From CBDBLK01 sp965215445 (GTDB lineage Bacteria; Bdellovibrionota; Bacteriovoracia; Bacteriovoracales; Bacteriovoracaceae): a stretch of 64,000 nt of DNA. Below are positions 1 through 8,463 of this stretch, piece by piece. The notes under the pieces are model-generated. The model ran no database searches, was not told the origin of the DNA, and saw nothing but the letters and a program-made list of their open reading frames with translations. Within the stretch, counting starts at the first letter, position 1; each line of letters begins with the position of its first letter. The DNA is taken from NCBI GenBank assembly GCA_965215445.1, contig CBDCDT010000002.1, forward strand, positions 310,001 to 374,000, in the 5' to 3' direction. The position numbers and the translations under genes are program-made.

Positions 1-1902
1 ACCAATATTACCCGCACGATCTTTTATAGTGGCCACCAAGTTGAGTTCTCCTTCCGCATTGGCACTCAAATCTAAATTGGCCTCAAAATTATTTCCATCA
101 CAATCCACAGACCCCAGTGTTTGCTCAGCATGTGCGATCCGAATCTCCGCCTCAGCATCATCACAGGTTCCAGAAATATTCACTGAACTCACGTTAATAT
201 TACTTACAAAACTTCCCTCTGTTGGATTAGTGAAGGCCATCGTTGGAACAATGGCATCTTTTACAAGGTTGAGAGTTAAAGATGACGAGTTTTTGGCACT
301 GTCGGTTGCTCTTGCCACCAATTCAAGCACCCCTTCTGCGGCCGCACTTAAATCCAAATAGGCCTTAAAGTTTTTGCCATCACAAGTTACTGTTTCCAAA
401 GTTTGTGATCCAAGAAAAATTTGAATTTTCATCTCGACATCACTACAAGTGCCGGAAATTTTTACAGCATTCATATTGGCATTATTAACAAAACTCCCGG
501 CCGCCGGACTTGCAAGGGCAATTACTGGAACAGTGGCATCTTTAACAAGTTCCAGAGTTGAAGATGAAGTATTTCCCGCTCGGTCGCTAATTTTTGCCAC
601 CAATTCAAGCGCGCCATCTATCGCAGCACTTAAATCCAAATAGGCCTTAAAATTGCTGCCGTCACAATCTAGCATTGCCAACACTTGCGCCCCATGGGAA
701 ATTTGAATCGCTGCCTCGGCATCATTACAAGTGCCCGAAATATTCACAGAAGCAACACTTGAGTGATTAACAAAACTCCCGGCGGCAGGACTTGTAAGGG
801 CAATCACGGGAACAGTGGCATCTTTAACAAGTGCCAGAGTTGAAGATGAGGAATTTCCCGCTCGGTCGCTAATTTTTGCCACCAATTCAAGCGCTCCATC
901 TATCGCAGCACTTAAATCCAAATAGGCCTTAAAATTGCTGCCGTCACAATCTAGCATTGCCAACACTTGCGCCCCATGGGAAATCTGAATCGCTGTCTCG
1001 GTATCATTACAAGTGCCCGAGATATTTACAGAAGCGACATTTGAATGATTGACAAAACTCCCAGTGGCAGGACTTGTAAGGGCAATTACTGGAACAGTGG
1101 CATCTTTAACAAGTGCCAGAGTTGAAGATGAGGAATTTCCCGCCCGGTCGCTAATTTTTGCCACCAATTCAAGCGCGCCATCTATCGCAGCACTTAAGTC
1201 CAAATTGGCATTAAAATTATTGCCGTCACAATCTAGCATTGCCAACACTTGCGCCCCATGAGAAATTTGAATCTCTGCCTCGGCATCATTACAAGTGCCC
1301 ACAATATTTACAGAAGCGACACTTGAATGATTGACAAAACTCCCGGCCGCCGGACTTGCAAGGGCAATCACTGGGACAGTGGCATCTTTAATAAGTGCCA
1401 GAGTTGAAGATGAAGTATTTCCCGCTCGGTCGCTAATTTTTGCCACCAATTCAAGCGCCCCTTCTGCGGCAGCACTTAAATCCAAATAGGCCTTAAAATT
1501 GCTGCCATCACAAGCTGGCGTTGCCAACACTTGCGCCCCATGGGAAATTTGAATCGCTGCCTCGACATCATTACAAGTGCCCGCAATGTTTACAGAAGCG
1601 ACACTTGAGTGATTAACAAAACTCCCGGCGGCAGGAACTGTAAGGGCAATCACCGGAACAGTGGCATCTTTAACAAGTGCCAGAGTTGAAGATGAGGAAT
1701 TTCCCGCTCGGTCGCTAATTCTTGCCGCCAATTCAAGCGCACCGTCCGCCACAGCACTTAAATCCAAATTGGCCTTAAAATTATTGCCATCACAAGCTGG
1801 CGTTGCCAACACTTGCTCACTATAAGAAATTTGAATAACTGCTTCGACATCATTACAAGTGCCCGCAATATTTACAGAAGCGACACTTGAGTGATTAACA
1901 AA
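1..1902 (-). repeat. 282-bp tandem repeats inside the lipoprotein gene
   Basis: A shared ACTCCC/ACTTCC landmark recurs at 211, 493, 775, 1057, 1339, 1621 and 1903, exactly 282 bp (94 codons) apart. That makes six full units plus a partial one at the left edge. The units covering about 493-1620 are almost identical at the DNA level. Upstream units in the gene (1903-3350) are diverged and of variable length. Confidence 0.9.
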
Positions 1903-3501
1903 ACTTCCGGCCGCCGGATTGGTCAAAGCGACCATTGGGGTTATACTGTCTTTAACCAAAACCAGCACCGAAGTTCCCCTGTTGCCAAAGGAATCTTCCA
2001 CGGCGGCAACCACGCGGAGATTGCCTTCTCCACTGCGACTGAGATCGAGTTCGGTCTGGAAGCGGCCGCCTTCACATTCAGTTTGCCCTAAAACGCCTTC
2101 AGGCCCTTCTTGTAAAAGATCATCTTCGGCAAAAAAGATCGTCGCACCTTCTTCATCGCAACTTCCATCAATGAAAACTTTGGCCATATCGGAAGAATTA
2201 ACAAAACCACTCGCCAAAGAATTATTGATGGCAATATCTGGTAGTGTTGTATCTTTAGTAATGGAAAACGAGGCCATGGAAGAATTGCCGGCCCGGTCTT
2301 CAAGAGTTGCACTTAAAGCAATAATTCCATCGGGAAATGTAGTTAAATCAAATTCCGTGCGGAAATAACCGCTTTCACTGCCCTTAACTCCCTGCTTGCA
2401 AATGGTAGTCCCCAAATCGACCTCTCCACTGGAAAAGTGAATCATCGCCTCATGTTCATCACAAAGGCCGGAGACAACAAATTCTTTCTGCCCGGCCCGA
2501 TTGGCCAAGTGAGTAGGTGCGGTAAGAGAAATTTGAGGGGCAATCGTATCTCTCAACAAGCGAAAACTAAAACTGCTGGTATTATTGGCAATGTCTTTAA
2601 CGATACCAATTAAAGAAAATTCTCCCTGAACGTTCCCCAATGAACTGAAATCGAGAACACTTTCAAAGCGATTACCATCACACAAAGAGTATCCCATGGG
2701 AATTGGGCCAGCGAGAAAATACACCCCTGCTTTAGCATCATTGCAATTTCCCGCAAGTATAAGGCCCTTATCTTTTTCAATATTTATAAAACTCCCCTCG
2801 GGAATATTGGTTACGCTATGCTCGGGAGCGACTGTATCCTTAACCAATTCAACGGCGTGAGTATCTTTGTTACCGGCCTTGTCCCGGATAGCTGCAACCA
2901 AAGAAAAAGGCCCTTCGGAGACAGCACTAAAGTCGAGAAAATCACTAAAACGCCCTCTAGCACATTTTGCCTCCCCTAAGGTTTGGGTATTCACCGAAAA
3001 GGAAATACGCTCTCCGCCGAGACAATTTCCGCGAACAAATCTGCGGGACACATTCTGGGCGTTGATAAAACCTCCCGTCCAGGGCAATGTCATTTCAATT
3101 TCGAGAGAGTTGGTATTTTTGAGAAAAAGCGCCTCCTTGCTAACCAAAACCTGCTCATTCCCATTATTGTTTTGCTTGGTAATTGCAACGAGCCGTACTT
3201 CTCCATCATCCTTCTGAGAAAGATCGGTATTTAAAGCAAATTTTTGTCCGACGCAATTACTCTGACCTAAAACGCTGTCCCCACCTTTGCCGGCCTCGAC
3301 AATGGCAATCGAGTCTCCGTCATTGGGACATACCCCTGAAACCCTAAATGTTTTCTGATTGGAACTATTAATTGGCCCACCGGAATCTATCCTCAGACCC
3401 GATTTTGCCTCTTGGCAACTGACTACGAAAAACAGAAAAACGATCGAAACCAGCTTGAAGCTTACAAAAACAGCACTTCCAAGCTTTCCATAACTTGCCA
3501 T
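1..3501 (-). CDS. Giant Ig-like repeat lipoprotein (3' end beyond window)
   Basis: The frame stays open from an ATG at 3501 to the left window edge, giving 1167 residues with no stop. An AGGAGG Shine-Dalgarno site lies just upstream of the ATG. The N-terminus has basic residues, a hydrophobic core and a lipobox (VVSC, cysteine near residue 29), so it should be an outer-membrane or surface lipoprotein. The rest is about eleven to twelve tandem domains of 90-100 residues, each with a DxxGN motif, two conserved cysteines (GTC.. and ..CDG) and an SFVN-type linker, as in bacterial Ig-like surface proteins. The distal seven domains repeat with an exact 94-residue period. The cysteine pairs suggest one disulfide per domain. 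Function is not shown; adhesion or surface coating is an inference. Confidence 0.85.
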   Translation of the reverse strand, partial: MASYGKLGSAVFVSFKLVSIVFLFFVVSCQEAKSGLRIDSGGPINSSNQKTFRVSGVCPNDGDSIAIVEAGKGGDSVLGQSNCVGQKFALNTDLSQKDDGEVRLVAITKQNNNGNEQVLVSKEALFLKNTNSLEIEMTLPWTGGFINAQNVSRRFVRGNCLGGERISFSVNTQTLGEAKCARGRFSDFLDFSAVSEGPFSLVAAIRDKAGNKDTHAVELVKDTVAPEHSVTNIPEGSFINIEKDKGLILAGNCNDAKAGVYFLAGPIPMGYSLCDGNRFESVLDFSSLGNVQGEFSLIGIVKDIANNTSSFSFRLLRDTIAPQISLTAPTHLANRAGQKEFVVSGLCDEHEAMIHFSSGEVDLGTTICKQGVKGSESGYFRTEFDLTTFPDGIIALSATLEDRAGNSSMASFSITKDTTLPDIAINNSLASGFVNSSDMAKVFIDGSCDEEGATIFFAEDDLLQEGPEGVLGQTECEGGRFQTELDLSRSGEGNLRVVAAVEDSFGNRGTSVLVLVKDSITPMVALTNPAAGSFVNHSSVASVNIAGTCNDVEAVIQISYSEQVLATPACDGNNFKANLDLSAVADGALELAARISDRAGNSSSSTLALVKDATVPVIALTVPAAGSFVNHSSVASVNIAGTCNDVEAAIQISHGAQVLATPACDGSNFKAYLDLSAAAEGALELVAKISDRAGNTSSSTLALIKDATVPVIALASPAAGSFVNHSSVASVNIVGTCNDAEAEIQISHGAQVLAMLDCDGNNFNANLDLSAAIDGALELVAKISDRAGNSSSSTLALVKDATVPVIALTSPATGSFVNHSNVASVNISGTCNDTETAIQISHGAQVLAMLDCDGSNFKAYLDLSAAIDGALELVAKISDRAGNSSSSTLALVKDATVPVIALTSPAAGSFVNHSSVASVNISGTCNDAEAAIQISHGAQVLAMLDCDGSNFKAYLDLSAAIDGALELVAKISDRAGNTSSSTLELVKDATVPVIALASPAAGSFVNNANMNAVKISGTCSDVEMKIQIFLGSQTLETVTCDGKNFKAYLDLSAAAEGVLELVARATDSAKNSSSLTLNLVKDAIVPTMAFTNPTEGSFVSNINVSSVNISGTCDDAEAEIRIAHAEQTLGSVDCDGNNFEANLDLSANAEGELNLVATIKDRAGNIG

Positions 3502-3582
3502 CGAATCCCTCCTGTGCTAAGTAAAATCCCTTTTAATTTTAATAGTCTTACTTAGAACTAAGATTACTCTTGAGGAGTGAAA

Positions 3583-4092
3583 ATGCCAAATTCAAATTCG
3601 ACAAAAGATGACTTTTTCTGTCTTACTTATCCCTCCCCCTATGGGAGTGTTCGCTTAACCGGAACTTCAAGTTTTATCACTGAACTGAAACTTCTCCCAC
3701 GAAGACAGCACCGAAATAAAACTCTACCTATTTGGTCTAAATGTCCCCAGTTGGCCAAAAACACCTGGCAACAACTCGATGAATATTTCTCGGGAACCCG
3801 CCGCACCTTTGATCTTCCTCTCAAACTTGAGGGGACAACTTTTCAAATTGCCGTTTGGAAATATTTAATGAATATTCCCTTTGGCCAAACTCGCTCTTAT
3901 GCTCAGGTTGCCCGCGGAATAAAGAATCCTCTCGCCTGCCGTGCGGTGGGAGGGGCCAACCACAACAACCAATTTCCCATCGTCGTTCCCTGCCATAGGG
4001 TGATTGGCCAGAGCGGGCAACTGGTGGGCTTTGGTGCCGGACTGCCGTGGAAAAAAGCACTGCTTAAACACGAAGGCCTGACTCTTTTTTAA
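3583..4092 (+). CDS. ogt: Methylated-DNA--protein-cysteine methyltransferase
   Basis: A 169-residue protein that removes O6-alkyl groups from guanine by irreversible transfer to an active-site cysteine. The diagnostic PCHRV motif is at residues 136-140 (acceptor Cys137), followed by the usual GxxxVGFGxGLxxKxxLLxxE tail. The preceding segment (FQIAVWKYLMNIPFGQTRSYAQVA) is the winged-helix recognition part. The ATG at 3583 is preferred because GAGGAG lies 5 nt upstream; an in-frame GTG at 3577 would overlap that site. It is divergent from the Ig-like lipoprotein gene, with about 80 bp between starts for both promoters. Confidence 0.93.
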   Translation: MPNSNSTKDDFFCLTYPSPYGSVRLTGTSSFITELKLLPRRQHRNKTLPIWSKCPQLAKNTWQQLDEYFSGTRRTFDLPLKLEGTTFQIAVWKYLMNIPFGQTRSYAQVARGIKNPLACRAVGGANHNNQFPIVVPCHRVIGQSGQLVGFGAGLPWKKALLKHEGLTLF

Positions 4093-4111
4093 TGGTCTGA
4101 AGTGTGAGCAG

Positions 4112-5479
4112 TTACAGAGATTCGAGAAATTTGATGCGCTCAAGTGCCGGCGGATGGGAGTGATAATAAGCGCAGTAAAGGGGGTCCGGGGTAAGCGTAC
4201 TGGCATTGTCGCGGTAAAGTTTTACCAGAGCGGCAATCAAATCGTGAGCGCGGGCGTGACTGGCGGCGAACGCATCGGCCTCAAATTCATGCCGGCGGCT
4301 CCACCAAGACGACAAGGGCGTAAGGAAAAAGGTGTAAATCCCCGCCACCATGGAAAATAAAAGCAGACCCGTGTGAGTTGCCGGAATCTTTACCCCATGG
4401 CCTTGAAAAAAGAACGGCGTAAACGATGAATCCAAAAGTTGGGCCAAGACATAAAGGCCCACCAAACTGCCCAACGTGCTGCCAATCCATCTTTTGAGAA
4501 CGTGCTTCCTTTTAAAATGGCCCAATTCGTGGGCCAAGACGGCGACCACTTCGGAAGCGTTCAAGGTTTTTATCAACGTATCGAAAAAGACGATGCGCTT
4601 GTTTCTGCCCAGTCCGGTAAAGTAGGCATTGCCGTGACTGCTGCGAATGGAAGCGTCCATCACGAAAAGGCCATTGCTGCGAAATCCGGTCTTTTCCAAC
4701 AACTGGCAAACCCGCTCTTTGACTTCCCCTTCTTCCAGTGGAGAAAAGCGATTAAAGAGGGGGGCAATCAGGCGCGGATAGGCCCACAAAATGGCCAGTT
4801 GAAAAAGGGTCAAAAGCCCCCAACCGTAAACCCACCAATATTCCCCCAATTCCCGCATTGTCCACAACAGGGCCGCCAACAGGGGAAGTCCGATGACGGC
4901 ACCGACGACAAGCCCCTTGATAAGATCGAGCACAAAAAGCCTGGGAGTGGTTTTGTTAAAACCAAAGCGTTCCTCGATAACAAAAGTCGAATAAAGGTTT
5001 TCGGGAAGGGAGAGTAGTGTAGAAGCCAAACCAAAGAGGGCAAAAAAGACGACTCCGTGGGAGATGTCGGACAGGGACAAGTGGGCCACCCAATAATCCA
5101 AAAGACTGATTCCCCCGCCCAAAGTCCAACCCAAAAAGTAGACCAAATCCAACCATCCAAAAAAACGCCCGACCTTGATTTTGGCGAGGGAATAGTCGGC
5201 GGCCTTTTGGTGTTCCTCCAAGCTGATTTTTTCCTCGAATTTGTCGGGGACGGCATCGCGATGTGCCAAAATCCAGGCCTTGTTTCTGCGCACCAGCCAA
5301 CCCTCTGTCACTCTCTTGACGAGTAAAAAAAATAAAAACGTGGTAATGACTGTTCCCATTGCCAGATCAGCGTACACTTCTCCTCCAGAATGTCCAAAGT
5401 CTAACCCTTGGAGATAGAATAAGGCAACCGAGGCGACACACATGGAAACCCAAATCCAAGGCGTACAACAAATTTTCAC
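4112..5479 (-). CDS. M48-family (Ste24/CAAX-type) membrane zinc protease
   Basis: A 455-residue integral membrane metalloprotease. It has several hydrophobic segments (about 10-55, 105-160, 180-235, 345-385), the zinc-binding HELGH motif at residues 317-321, and the third-ligand region RRHEFEADAFA further on. Length and arrangement match the Ste24/CAAX prenyl protease 1 family, which in bacteria is linked to membrane protein quality control. The GTG at 5479 is preceded by a GGGGG-type Shine-Dalgarno site; an alternative ATG lies at 5443 without one. With the GTG start, the gene overlaps the divergent metallo-beta-lactamase gene by 38 bp. Confidence 0.9.
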   Translation of the reverse strand: MKICCTPWIWVSMCVASVALFYLQGLDFGHSGGEVYADLAMGTVITTFLFFLLVKRVTEGWLVRRNKAWILAHRDAVPDKFEEKISLEEHQKAADYSLAKIKVGRFFGWLDLVYFLGWTLGGGISLLDYWVAHLSLSDISHGVVFFALFGLASTLLSLPENLYSTFVIEERFGFNKTTPRLFVLDLIKGLVVGAVIGLPLLAALLWTMRELGEYWWVYGWGLLTLFQLAILWAYPRLIAPLFNRFSPLEEGEVKERVCQLLEKTGFRSNGLFVMDASIRSSHGNAYFTGLGRNKRIVFFDTLIKTLNASEVVAVLAHELGHFKRKHVLKRWIGSTLGSLVGLYVLAQLLDSSFTPFFFQGHGVKIPATHTGLLLFSMVAGIYTFFLTPLSSWWSRRHEFEADAFAASHARAHDLIAALVKLYRDNASTLTPDPLYCAYYHSHPPALERIKFLESL

Positions 5480-6245
5480 TCAAAGCCCCCTGCGCAACTT
5501 TAGCTATATGCTCGCCTGTGAAGCAAACGCCTGGTTATGCATAGACCCTTACGACGGAGAGGCCATTTGGGAGTGGTTGCAAGCGCGAGGGGGCACTTTG
5601 CGGGCCATCGCCAACACCCATGAACACTGGGATCACACCTGCGGCAATGCCTATTTAATTCAACGCACCTCCTGCCCTGTGTACGCGCACCCTGCGGCCA
5701 AAGGCCAGATTGCCGAGGCGACCTATTTTTTGAGCGATGGAGAGAATATTCCCTTGGGAAAAAAGCGAAATCTTACGGCCCTGCACTCGCCAGGGCACAC
5801 TTGTGCAGGGCTTACTTTTGTCCTTCAAGAAGACGATTCCCAGCGCGCCATCTTCACCGGCGACACTTTTTTTAACGCCGGAGTAGGAAATTGCCGCAAC
5901 GGGGGAAATCCCGAACAACTCTTTGAAACCATTTCCCAGATTTATGGCCGGTTTCCCGAGCATTTAGTGGTCTATCCTGGCCATGAGTATTTGCAAAACA
6001 ACCTGCGCTTTACCCTCTCCATAGAACCCGGCAACCAGCGCGCCCGAGAGCTTTTGCAAACCTGGGCCAAGGTCGATTGGAAGCAGCGCCCCTATGCCAC
6101 CCATTTTGGACAAGAAAAAGACATCAATACCTTTTTGCGTTTGACACACCCGAACGTCCAAGCGGCGTTGACGCAAGAAAAGCGTGGCCCTTTGGCATCC
6201 AAGCAAGTATTCTTGGAACTCCGAAGGAGACGAGACTCTTGGTGA
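5442..6245 (+). CDS. gloB: Hydroxyacylglutathione hydrolase (glyoxalase II family)
   Basis: A 267-residue metallo-beta-lactamase-fold hydrolase. The metal motif THEHWDH is at residues 59-65 (H60, H62, D64, H65), followed by a GHT histidine, GDTFF and the late PGHEY motif. The C-terminal extension fits the HAGH domain of glyoxalase II, which hydrolyses S-lactoylglutathione to lactate and glutathione. The N-terminus (VQQIFTQSPLRNFSYML) matches the usual family start. It precedes bcp by 15 bp, so the two plus bcp's downstream neighbour may form a stress or detoxification run. Confidence 0.88.
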   Translation: METQIQGVQQIFTQSPLRNFSYMLACEANAWLCIDPYDGEAIWEWLQARGGTLRAIANTHEHWDHTCGNAYLIQRTSCPVYAHPAAKGQIAEATYFLSDGENIPLGKKRNLTALHSPGHTCAGLTFVLQEDDSQRAIFTGDTFFNAGVGNCRNGGNPEQLFETISQIYGRFPEHLVVYPGHEYLQNNLRFTLSIEPGNQRARELLQTWAKVDWKQRPYATHFGQEKDINTFLRLTHPNVQAALTQEKRGPLASKQVFLELRRRRDSW

Positions 6246-6260
6246 ACATGGAGATGAGTT

Positions 6261-6737
6261 TTGGCGTTCCCCAAAACCGGAAATTTGGCCCCTGTTTTTG
6301 AACTCGAAAACCAAAACGGCGAACGCATTTCCCTGAAAGATTTTCGAGGAAGTAAAAATGTGGTTTTGTACTTCTACCCCAAAGCGATGACTCCCGGGTG
6401 TACCGTTCAGGCCTGTGGAATCAGAGACAGCAAAAAAAACTTATCCCACGCCCAAACGGTAGTCTTTGGCATCAGCCCCGATGCCCCCAAGCGGCTCACC
6501 AAATTTATCGAAAAAGAGGGCCTCAACTTTGACCTTTTGTCCGATCAGGACCACCAGGTGGCCGAATCCTACGGTTCCTGGGGGCGCAAAAAATTTATGG
6601 GCAGAGAATACGACGGCGTTTTGCGCACGACTTTTATCATCGACCGCGACGGCCGTCTTCAACACGTTATAGAAAAGGTAAAAACCCAAACCCACCACCA
6701 CGATGTTTTGGACTGGGTAAAAACAAACTTGCTTTAA
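6261..6737 (+). CDS. bcp: Thioredoxin-dependent peroxiredoxin (Bcp/PrxQ)
   Basis: A 158-residue peroxiredoxin that reduces hydrogen peroxide and organic peroxides with thioredoxin. The active-site TPGCTVQAC segment carries the peroxidatic Cys47 and a resolving Cys52 five residues later, the signature of the BCP/PrxQ group. The start is a TTG at 6261, supported by GGAG seven bases upstream; no ATG lies in frame nearby. It is followed closely by the EEP-family gene. Confidence 0.93.
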   Translation: MAFPKTGNLAPVFELENQNGERISLKDFRGSKNVVLYFYPKAMTPGCTVQACGIRDSKKNLSHAQTVVFGISPDAPKRLTKFIEKEGLNFDLLSDQDHQVAESYGSWGRKKFMGREYDGVLRTTFIIDRDGRLQHVIEKVKTQTHHHDVLDWVKTNLL

Positions 6738-6753
6738 ACCTGGAGGGATTCTG

Positions 6754-7797
6754 GTGCCAAAGCTCTTTTTTCACGCCGTCTTAGCTCTCGTCTTTTGTTT
6801 CCCCGCCATTCACGCTCGCATCTACGAGGTGATGAGCTATAATGTGCAAAACCTGCTCAACGTCCCCGACTCGGAAAGAAAGGAAAATCCCTTTTGGACT
6901 CCGGAAAAACTCGACCTCAAATTGGGCCAAATCGCCGATGCCATCCTCAAAGAAAGAAAATCCCTTCCCGATTTTCTGGGAGTCAACGAAATCCAAGGCC
7001 CTCATGTGGCCGAACACCTGGCCGAGCGCCTGGGTTACCGCGAATTTAAAATGGCCAAAGATTTAGGCCCCAACGGCATCAATTCGGCACTGTTTTACAA
7101 CCCCTCTGCCCAGTTGGTCTTCAAGTCGATTCGGGAACACGAATTAAAAGGCCCACACTTTGCGACCAGTCCCACGCGCAACATTTTGGAAGTTCACTTT
7201 AAGGTGGGCAAAAAGGCCAATCGCGATTTCACCATTTTTGTCTCCCACTGGCCGAGCCTGGCCGGCCCCACGGAAAAACGCCTGGTCGCGGCGAGACTTC
7301 TAAGAAAGCGCATCGACCAGATTGCGACCAAAGAACCCGAACATTTGTTGATGGCGATAGGGGATTTTAACACTTCACCCAGAGAACACCCCAACCCACT
7401 TCAAGTTTTGCTTTCCGAAGGAAAAGATGCAGCACCTGGAATGATCGACGTTCACCAGGCCTTTATGGATTCCAAAAAAGTTTCCCCGGAAGCAAAAAAA
7501 CGCCTTCCCAAGGGAACCCATTTTTACCCCAAAGATATGACTTGGTTTCGCCTCGACTGCATTTTAATCTCGCGCAATCTACTCAAAGGCAAAGGCGCAA
7601 AAACCGATGTTGCCAGCTACGAAATCTACGCCCCCAATTTCCTCACCGACGTCTACGAGTACACCGACCCCAAAAGCGGCCTGTTCGGAACCCGCATTAC
7701 CAACATTCCCAAAAGATACCGCCATCGCGCCGTCACTCCCGATATGGCCGGATTTTCCGATCACTTTCCCGTAGTCGTCAAAATCGACGTGGATTGA
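6754..7797 (+). CDS. Secreted endonuclease/exonuclease/phosphatase-family protein
   Basis: A 347-residue protein with a GTG start behind a GGAGGG site. A signal peptide (about residues 1-21, ending near AIHA) is followed by an EEP-fold catalytic domain: SYNVQN (N30), GVNEIQG (E79), SHWPS, GDFNTSP and the terminal SDHFPV. These are the metal and catalytic positions of DNase I-like nucleases and phosphodiesterases. Export suggests a periplasmic or extracellular nuclease or phosphatase; the substrate cannot be read from the sequence. Its last coding stretch includes a 27-bp segment duplicated 718 bp downstream. Confidence 0.82.
   Translation: MPKLFFHAVLALVFCFPAIHARIYEVMSYNVQNLLNVPDSERKENPFWTPEKLDLKLGQIADAILKERKSLPDFLGVNEIQGPHVAEHLAERLGYREFKMAKDLGPNGINSALFYNPSAQLVFKSIREHELKGPHFATSPTRNILEVHFKVGKKANRDFTIFVSHWPSLAGPTEKRLVAARLLRKRIDQIATKEPEHLLMAIGDFNTSPREHPNPLQVLLSEGKDAAPGMIDVHQAFMDSKKVSPEAKKRLPKGTHFYPKDMTWFRLDCILISRNLLKGKGAKTDVASYEIYAPNFLTDVYEYTDPKSGLFGTRITNIPKRYRHRAVTPDMAGFSDHFPVVVKIDVD
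7746..7772 (+). repeat. 27-bp direct repeat, copy 1 (end of EEP gene)
   Basis: An exact 27-base segment beginning GGCCGGATTTTCC and ending CTTTCCCGT, encoding the conserved SDHF end of the EEP protein. The second exact copy is at 8464-8490. Flanks diverge at once on both sides. Confidence 0.95.
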
Positions 7798-7844
7798 TAA
7801 CTCTACAAATACTCACACGAAGGGCCTTATTGGGAGTCGACCAT

Positions 7845-8084
7845 TTAGACAGTTTCTTTTATTTTTTTCAGGCCATCAAGAATAAACATCCGCATTAAAA
7901 CCTGATAAGGAACATTTTTTTTGTCTGCCAATTTTTTAAGTTCTTTAATTGTTTTTTCTTCCAAGGCCACGCTGGTGGGTTTTCTACGTTTGGCAGCTTT
8001 TTTCATGGCCTCAAGAAGTTTTTTTTCATCAAAATATGAAGGTTCTTCATATTCCTTCAGAGATTTGGCGTACATTTTCTTCAT
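7845..8084 (-). CDS. brnA: BrnA-like antitoxin
   Basis: A 79-residue protein starting at the ATG at 8084, behind AAGGAG. Its C-terminal half (SVALEEKTIKELKKLADKK..YQVLMRMFILDGLKK) looks like a ribbon-helix-helix DNA-binding and dimerisation domain of the BrnA/CopG kind; the N-terminal part should wrap the toxin. Its start overlaps the 3' end of the upstream toxin frame by 38 bp, the usual brnT-brnA arrangement. BrnA-family antitoxins repress their own promoter, and a repeated operator is present upstream of brnT. Family assignment rests on gene pairing and motif pattern. Confidence 0.75.
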   Translation of the reverse strand: MKKMYAKSLKEYEEPSYFDEKKLLEAMKKAAKRRKPTSVALEEKTIKELKKLADKKNVPYQVLMRMFILDGLKKIKETV

Positions 8085-8343
8085 ACTGTTTTTTCTCCTT
8101 TTTGTGAGCAGGCCTGGCACTAATAGGGCGCACTTTTCCTTCTCTAACGGTAAAAACAACCTGGAGTATCCTTCCTTGTTTTGTCGGGCCTATAATTCCC
8201 AGTCGCTCTTCCTCAACTTTCGGAGTTATTTGCACCCCCAAAGGGAAAGATAATCTTTCTTGAAAAACTTCCTCAATTTCTGTTGTTTCAACCCCATGTT
8301 TCTTTTCGTTCTTTTCTCTATTCCCTTCGTCCCATTCAAAAAT
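8047..8343 (-). CDS. brnT: BrnT-like toxin, start codon unclear (possible frameshift)
   Basis: The frame encodes FEWDEGNREKNEKKHG..., the conserved BrnT start, then an RxGxxG-like middle and a C-terminal RPISARPAHKKEKKQYE, matching RelE-fold ribonuclease toxins of the BrnT family (about 95 residues). No ATG, GTG or TTG precedes FEWD in this frame: the stretch back to the upstream stop offers only ATT at 8343. An ATG at 8380 opens a neighbouring frame whose last residues (..RVIHF) would join FEWD perfectly if one A were removed from the A5 run at 8338-8342. So the gene is inactivated, uses an unusual start, or contains a sequencing error. Confidence 0.7.
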   Translation of the reverse strand: MFEWDEGNREKNEKKHGVETTEIEEVFQERLSFPLGVQITPKVEEERLGIIGPTKQGRILQVVFTVREGKVRPISARPAHKKEKKQYEENVRQISEGI

Positions 8344-8383
8344 GAATAACTCGTTTTCGAGAAGCCAAAAAAGGAGCCATGAT

Positions 8384-8415
8384 ACACTATACTACACTAT
8401 GGGATAGTGTTGCAA
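8384..8415 (-). promoter_or_regulatory. brnTA promoter with overlapping operator repeats
   Basis: Read on the minus strand, TTGCAA (8415-8410) and TATAGT (8391-8386) are 18 bp apart and form a fair sigma-70 promoter. The same stretch holds a perfect inverted repeat, ACACTAT (8394-8400) and ATAGTGT (8404-8410), with a 3-bp spacer. A third ACACTAT (8384-8390) lies exactly 10 bp before the first. Binding by BrnA would block both promoter boxes, consistent with autorepression of this toxin-antitoxin family. Confidence 0.72.
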
Positions 8416-8463
8416 GATGCGTAAACCCCCGGCAACATTTAATTATGAGGCAACGGGCAAAGC

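Noticed and set aside
1..1902. Regular repeats that might suggest a CRISPR array
   Set aside because: Units are 282 bp, in frame and encode Ig-like domains; there are no short repeats with unique spacers.
4439..5017. 192-residue plus-strand open frame
   Set aside because: Lies wholly antisense to the well-supported M48 protease, low-complexity composition, no family motif.
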